This document shows positions 45,996 through 50,131 of a DNA stretch of 50,131 bases, in pieces; position 1 is the first letter of the stretch, and the number at the start of each line of letters is the position of its first letter. The stretch lies in the NCBI GenBank assembly GCA_017857825.1, contig JAFMCK010000002.1, forward strand, positions 1 through 50,131, given 5' to 3'. The DNA is from Rhodospirillales bacterium (GTDB lineage Bacteria; Pseudomonadota; Alphaproteobacteria; Rhodospirillales; Casp-alpha2). Made by a program: the position numbers and the translations under genes. A model generated the notes under the pieces. The model was not told where the DNA came from, made no database searches, and saw nothing but the letters and a program-made list of their open reading frames with translations.

Positions 45996-47791
45996 TGATC
46001 TGGTTTCCTGAGCACAAAATTACCCAGCACCAACATATCCATTTCGGTCGCCATAAAGCAGCGGTACGCGTCTTCGGGCGTGCATACGATGGGCTCATCA
46101 CGGACGTTGAAACTGGTATTGACCAACACACCGTCGCCGGTTCGCTTTTTGAACGCGGTTAACAGATCATAGAACCGCTTATTCGATTCTGGCGTCACGG
46201 TCTGCACCCGCGCCGAATAATCGACATGCGTGATCGCGGGCAACGTCGAGCGTGTAACGTTTAAGCTTTCTAAGCCGCGCTTTGCGGCGTCGTCTATTTG
46301 CAGGGCAAGATGATGTTCATCGCGCACTGGGGCGACGATCAGCATGTATGGGCTTTCGCATTTAATATCGAAGTAGCGCTCAGCATCTTGGCGCAAGACG
46401 GCTGGTGCGAACGGGCGAAAGCTCTCCCGGTATTTGATTTTCATATTCAGCGTGCGCTGCATCGACGGTGATTTTGGCGAACCGAGAATGGAGCGATTGC
46501 CCAGGGCCCGTGGCCCAAACTCCATCCGACCCTGGAACCAGCCGACGACATTTTCGTCTGCGAGCGCTGTCGAGACTGCGTCCATCAATGCAGTATCGTC
46601 GAGGTGCGAATAAACAGCCCCGCTTTCTTCGAGCACGGCCTTGATTTCATCATCACAGTAAGCAGGCCCCAAATACGAGCCGCGCATTGCGTCTTGGCCG
46701 CCTGTCGTGGCTGGACGTTTGGGGCCTTCTTCGCTGGCAATATTTTCAACGGCCAGCGCGATGCCCAAAGCGGATCCGGCATCACCGGATGCGGGCTGAA
46801 TCCAAATATTTTCAAACGGCCCTTCACGGACCAAACGTCCGTTGGCGACACAGTTCAATGCGACACCGCCGGCAAGGCACAGGTTTTTCGCGCCGGTCAA
46901 ACGATGCGCTTCGCGGCACACGCCCATTACCAGTTCTTCGGCAACGGCTTGCACGGAACGTGCAATGTCCATGTGGAAATCGGTCAGCGGTTCAGCCGGG
47001 TCGCGCCTGGGGGCGCCGAAAAGATCTGCGAATTTGGCGTTGGTCATGGTCAGGCCGGTCGTATAGCCGAAATAGCTCATATTCAGCTTGAACGAGCCGT
47101 CGTTTTTTTGTTCGACCAGCGTTTTCATGATCTGCTTCGCGAACCTGGGGTCGCCATAAGGCGCTAAGCCCATGACCTTGTATTCACCGTCATTCACTTT
47201 AAAGCCAAGGTAGTAGGTGAATGCTGAATAGAGCAGGCCCAAAGAGTGTGGGAACCGAACTTCTTTTAAAAGTTCAATATTGCGGCCTTTGCCGACCCCG
47301 ATGGAGGTCGTCGCCCATTCGCCGACACCATCCATGATAACAATTGCGGCATCATCAAAGGGGGATGGATAGAAAGCAGCAGCGGCGTGCGAATGATGGT
47401 GGTAGCCGAACATCAGTTTTTCTTCACCGATGTGGCCGAGGTTCAGTTCATTCAGTGCTTTGACGATCAGGCTTTTTTGCAAAAGCTTCTCTTTGACCCA
47501 AACCGGGATCGCCTTAGCAAACGATGTAAAGCCAAGCGGGGCATAGGCAAGGTACGTTTCAAGCAGGCGATCAAAGGTCAAAAGCGGCTTATCATAAAAG
47601 GCTATTGCATCAAGGTCGTCTAGCTTCAGGCCAGCTTCACGCAGACAATACGCTGCTGCGTGTGAGGGGAAATCCGCATCGTTCTTTTTACGGGTGAAGC
47701 GCTCTTCTTGGGCCGCGGCAATAATCTCACCATCGCGCACAAGTGCCGCGGCGCTGTCGTGATAAAAAGCGGATAATCCTAGAACCAGCAT
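45992..47791 (-). CDS. Carbamoyltransferase, NodU/CmcH (SxtI-like) family
   Basis: 599 aa; MLVLGLSAFYHDSAAALVRDGEIIAAAQEERFTRKKNDADFP; HHHSHAAAAFYPSPFDDAAIVIMDGVGEWATTSIG; FQGRMEFGPRALGNRSILGSPKS; GDGVLVNTSFNVRDEPIVCTPEDAYRCF. Confidence 0.95.
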   Translation of the reverse strand: MLVLGLSAFYHDSAAALVRDGEIIAAAQEERFTRKKNDADFPSHAAAYCLREAGLKLDDLDAIAFYDKPLLTFDRLLETYLAYAPLGFTSFAKAIPVWVKEKLLQKSLIVKALNELNLGHIGEEKLMFGYHHHSHAAAAFYPSPFDDAAIVIMDGVGEWATTSIGVGKGRNIELLKEVRFPHSLGLLYSAFTYYLGFKVNDGEYKVMGLAPYGDPRFAKQIMKTLVEQKNDGSFKLNMSYFGYTTGLTMTNAKFADLFGAPRRDPAEPLTDFHMDIARSVQAVAEELVMGVCREAHRLTGAKNLCLAGGVALNCVANGRLVREGPFENIWIQPASGDAGSALGIALAVENIASEEGPKRPATTGGQDAMRGSYLGPAYCDDEIKAVLEESGAVYSHLDDTALMDAVSTALADENVVGWFQGRMEFGPRALGNRSILGSPKSPSMQRTLNMKIKYRESFRPFAPAVLRQDAERYFDIKCESPYMLIVAPVRDEHHLALQIDDAAKRGLESLNVTRSTLPAITHVDYSARVQTVTPESNKRFYDLLTAFKKRTGDGVLVNTSFNVRDEPIVCTPEDAYRCFMATEMDMLVLGNFVLRKPDQ

Positions 47792-47794
47792 GGA

Positions 47795-47947
47795 TCAGAA
47801 AATCGCATAAATGAATGGTGTGATCGCCGAGCTTTGCGCGGCGATCAGCAGCACGCCCAACGCCAACAGGCCTAAAATCAAAGGCGCCATCCAAAATTTA
47901 CGGTACGCGCGCATGAAACGGAATAATTCTTTGATCAGTGAGAGCAT
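47795..47947 (-). CDS. DUF5989-like single-TM microprotein (SxtK-like position)
   Basis: 50 aa ORF absent from the supplied track: MLSLIKELFRFMRAYRKFWMAPLILGLLALGVLLIAAQSSAITPFIYAIF*. Three bp upstream of the carbamoyltransferase start codon; pattern recalled as the DUF5989 family. Confidence 0.85.
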   Translation of the reverse strand: MLSLIKELFRFMRAYRKFWMAPLILGLLALGVLLIAAQSSAITPFIYAIF

Positions 47948-47960
47948 TGAGGCCTCGATA

Positions 47961-48347
47961 TCAGAACATGTCGCGCAGAGTGTTGCGGTTCAGTTGACGG
48001 TTGGTGTCTGTCCAGAATGTTTCCGCGCCGCGCTTGCTTCGCCGGGCCATGGGGTCGCGCCCTGCAATACGCATCACTATGCCAAACGGGACCACAAAAA
48101 GCACATAAAACACGGCGAGTACGATATTGTTGTTAATCGCCCCAAATTTACCGCCAAACCAGCTCCAAAACCGGTTAAGCGGCAGTAAAAACCCGGGCAT
48201 TGCGAGGGCGAACACCAAGAAAATGGCGGCAACAATAAACGGCCACAGGTAGATATCTTGTTTTATCCACCAAACGACACCCCCGATAATCGTAAATACG
48301 GCGGCAAACGTTAGCCCAAAGGCCCGGTCTGTCTGGCGAACGTTCAA
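47961..48347 (-). CDS. SxtJ-family membrane protein
   Basis: ORF 47961..48410; likely TTG start at 48347 overlapping the upstream stop (TTGA). VWWIKQDIYLWPFIVAAIFLVFALAMPGFLLPLNRFWSWFGGKFGAINNNIVLAVFYVLFVVPFGIVMRIAGRDPM matches the SxtJ pattern. Confidence 0.85.
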   Translation of the reverse strand: MNVRQTDRAFGLTFAAVFTIIGGVVWWIKQDIYLWPFIVAAIFLVFALAMPGFLLPLNRFWSWFGGKFGAINNNIVLAVFYVLFVVPFGIVMRIAGRDPMARRSKRGAETFWTDTNRQLNRNTLRDMF

Positions 48348-49396
48348 GATTGTGTCTCCTGATCGAAAATATACAGGCCCCATGTAGCGCGCCAGTCGGG
48401 GTCTGCGCAATACACGTCATACACAAGCTTCATAGTTGCCAGCGCGTCTGCGCCTGATCCGTTGCTGATTGGGCCGTCATCAAAAATCGCATCGGCAAAC
48501 TCTGCGACTTCCATCGCCCACGACGGATCGCGGTTATAGCGGGTGGTTTCTTCGCGAGGATCGCCATGATCGCTGTCGTCTCTATACGTCACGGTCAATG
48601 TTTCGGCGCCATAGCTTTTGGAGCCCGATAAGATGCCCGAAAGCGTCAGCGCCCCTTTCGTCAGGCCGATTTCAAGCATAAAACGATGTCGCCACTGCGA
48701 GGCGGATGAATGCAGCATGGCCACTACGCCCTTTTCGCTGCGCATCAACGCATATGCATTGTCTTCAACGTCATAACCCCAGACTTGGTTGGAGACGAAG
48801 CTTTTTACATCCGTAAAATCACCGCCGAACAACCGCATAAGATCGATCATGTGGATGCCCTGATCAAGCAACACACCGCCCCCAGCCAGGTCGCGCTGGG
48901 TCCGCCATGATGTTTGGTCAAAAGTGATCAGCTGCGATTTTCCGTAAACGCCGCGCAGGTTGATCACCTCGCCCAAATCGCCAGTGCGCAGGATCGCTAA
49001 GGCATCTTGTACTGAATCGTGATAGCGATGGTTGAAGCCGTATTTAAGCTTTTGGCCGGGTCTTTCGGCATGGCAGTCAACGACCGCTTGGGTTTCGGCC
49101 ACATCACGTGCTGGCGGCTTTTCACAGAACACGTGCAAGTCGGCGTTCAGGCCGGCGATGCAGACCTCGGCCGCAATGTCGTTGGACATGCAGACGAATA
49201 AAACATCCAGCTCTTCGCCGAGCAGACCTTGATAGGTGTCAAAATAGTGCACGCCATCATCGAATGTGCCGTTTCTGCCCAAGGTGCGGTCGCAGACGGC
49301 CACGGTTTTCATGTCGTTGCGCTGGTCAATCACTTCGCGGCGGCGTTTGCCGACCACGCCAAACCCTGCGATTCCAGCGCGCAGCGGGCCGTTCAT
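48344..49396 (-). CDS. Gfo/Idh/MocA-family oxidoreductase
   Basis: 350 aa; LRAGIAGFGVVGKRRREVI; DLHVFCEKPPARDVAETQAVVD; GGVLLDQGIHMIDLMRLFGGD. Confidence 0.92.
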   Translation of the reverse strand: MNGPLRAGIAGFGVVGKRRREVIDQRNDMKTVAVCDRTLGRNGTFDDGVHYFDTYQGLLGEELDVLFVCMSNDIAAEVCIAGLNADLHVFCEKPPARDVAETQAVVDCHAERPGQKLKYGFNHRYHDSVQDALAILRTGDLGEVINLRGVYGKSQLITFDQTSWRTQRDLAGGGVLLDQGIHMIDLMRLFGGDFTDVKSFVSNQVWGYDVEDNAYALMRSEKGVVAMLHSSASQWRHRFMLEIGLTKGALTLSGILSGSKSYGAETLTVTYRDDSDHGDPREETTRYNRDPSWAMEVAEFADAIFDDGPISNGSGADALATMKLVYDVYCADPDWRATWGLYIFDQETQS

Positions 49397-50131
49397 GATG
49401 TTGGTGTCCTGTACAAATCTGAGATCGCATCATCGTGGCGACCCAGCCGCGTTGATTGCGGCGCGTCTTTCAGGGCAATCCAGCCATCCGCTTCATCAGA
49501 GGCATAGAATCCGTGCAGCAACTGCAGTGTTGCTAGGGCGTCGTCCTCGCTGACCGGATAAGGCATCTGGCCGGTCAAATCGGCGACAATGTCGCGATAC
49601 ATTTCAGTATGACCAAAACCATAGACGGCGCCATGCCCTTTGATACGTTTGAAATCTTCGCTATTTGCGGCGCAAGCGTCAGGGTCTGGAGTGTAAACTT
49701 GTAACTCGTTGACGGCGATACCGCCAATCTGCGCTACGCCATTTTCACAGACAAACGAGATCGATGCTTCAAAATCGTCGGGCCGGGCGGCGGTCGTCGC
49801 TTCTAGGGTACCGATGGCGCCGGACGCGAATTCGAGCGTCGCGACGGTGCTGTCTTCGACCTCGATCTCGGCGCCCAAGGTGCGCATGGTCGCGTTGACG
49901 CGGTCAACCTCGCCGCCCAAATGCCGCATCAGGTCAACATGATGAATGGTCTGATTGCTGAGCGCGCCGCCGTCGTGGGAAAACGTACCTCGCCAGGGTG
50001 CTAGGTCGTAATATTGTTGCGGGCGGCACCACCGCAGTCGCACCGACACTAAGCGCACCGCGCCCAACTCGCCGCCAACGATGCCTTCGCGGACGCGGCG
50101 CACAGCCTTGTTGTAACGGTTTTGGAATACT
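49393..50131 (-). CDS. Gfo/Idh/MocA-family oxidoreductase (partial, N-terminus beyond the right edge)
   Basis: ORF open at the edge; reads ...VFQNRYNKAVRRVREGIVGGELGAVRLVSVRLRWCRPQQYYDLAPWRGTFSHDGGALSNQTIHHVDLMRHLGGEVDRV; the ORF track starts internally at a GTG (50103). Confidence 0.9.
   Translation of the reverse strand, partial: VFQNRYNKAVRRVREGIVGGELGAVRLVSVRLRWCRPQQYYDLAPWRGTFSHDGGALSNQTIHHVDLMRHLGGEVDRVNATMRTLGAEIEVEDSTVATLEFASGAIGTLEATTAARPDDFEASISFVCENGVAQIGGIAVNELQVYTPDPDACAANSEDFKRIKGHGAVYGFGHTEMYRDIVADLTGQMPYPVSEDDALATLQLLHGFYASDEADGWIALKDAPQSTRLGRHDDAISDLYRTPTS

Noticed and set aside
46604-47167. 187-aa plus-strand ORF
   Set aside because: Antisense to the carbamoyltransferase gene.

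Overview
This 50 kb window looks like an alphaproteobacterial chromosome segment (inferred from gene content, no database search). Left part (about 1-19 kb) is mostly housekeeping: the ftsK N-terminus (truncated at the window edge), an amtB-glnK nitrogen operon with a near-consensus sigma-54 promoter, a UbiH-like monooxygenase, a DUF971/Trm112/LON/thioredoxin-TPR gene group, tRNA-Gly(GCC), an EAL protein, an LpxR-like protein, a giant NAD-glutamate dehydrogenase, an MFS transporter, a SIS protein, an exonuclease, a putative sugar O-methyltransferase and purH. Right part (about 19-50 kb) is a large, almost entirely minus-strand surface-polysaccharide locus. Module A (19-31 kb) has a WbpM/CapD-type dehydratase, a WbpV-like reductase, a glycosyltransferase, a WecA/MraY-type initiating transferase, two GT2 proteins (one fused to a methyltransferase) and dTDP-rhamnose genes with rfbA inverted. 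Module B (34-50 kb) has two GT-C-like or other glycosyltransferases, an AsnB-type amidotransferase, heparinase II/III, methyltransferases, a 2-hydroxyacid dehydrogenase + HAD phosphatase + KdsB-like cytidylyltransferase trio, and an sxtI/J/K/L-like carbamoylation module (SxtJ, DUF5989 microprotein, carbamoyltransferase, SGNH hydrolase), followed by tandem Gfo/Idh/MocA oxidoreductases. A degenerate zone (about 30.7-33.9 kb) between the modules carries at least two pseudogene remnants: an MBOAT/AlgI N-terminus with an in-frame stop and a decayed nucleotide-sugar epimerase-like ORF. The most interesting candidates are the carbamoyltransferase/DUF5989/SxtJ/SGNH module (including a 50-aa ORF absent from the supplied ORF track), the possible non-standard ulosonic-acid activation trio, and the gene-decay zone.
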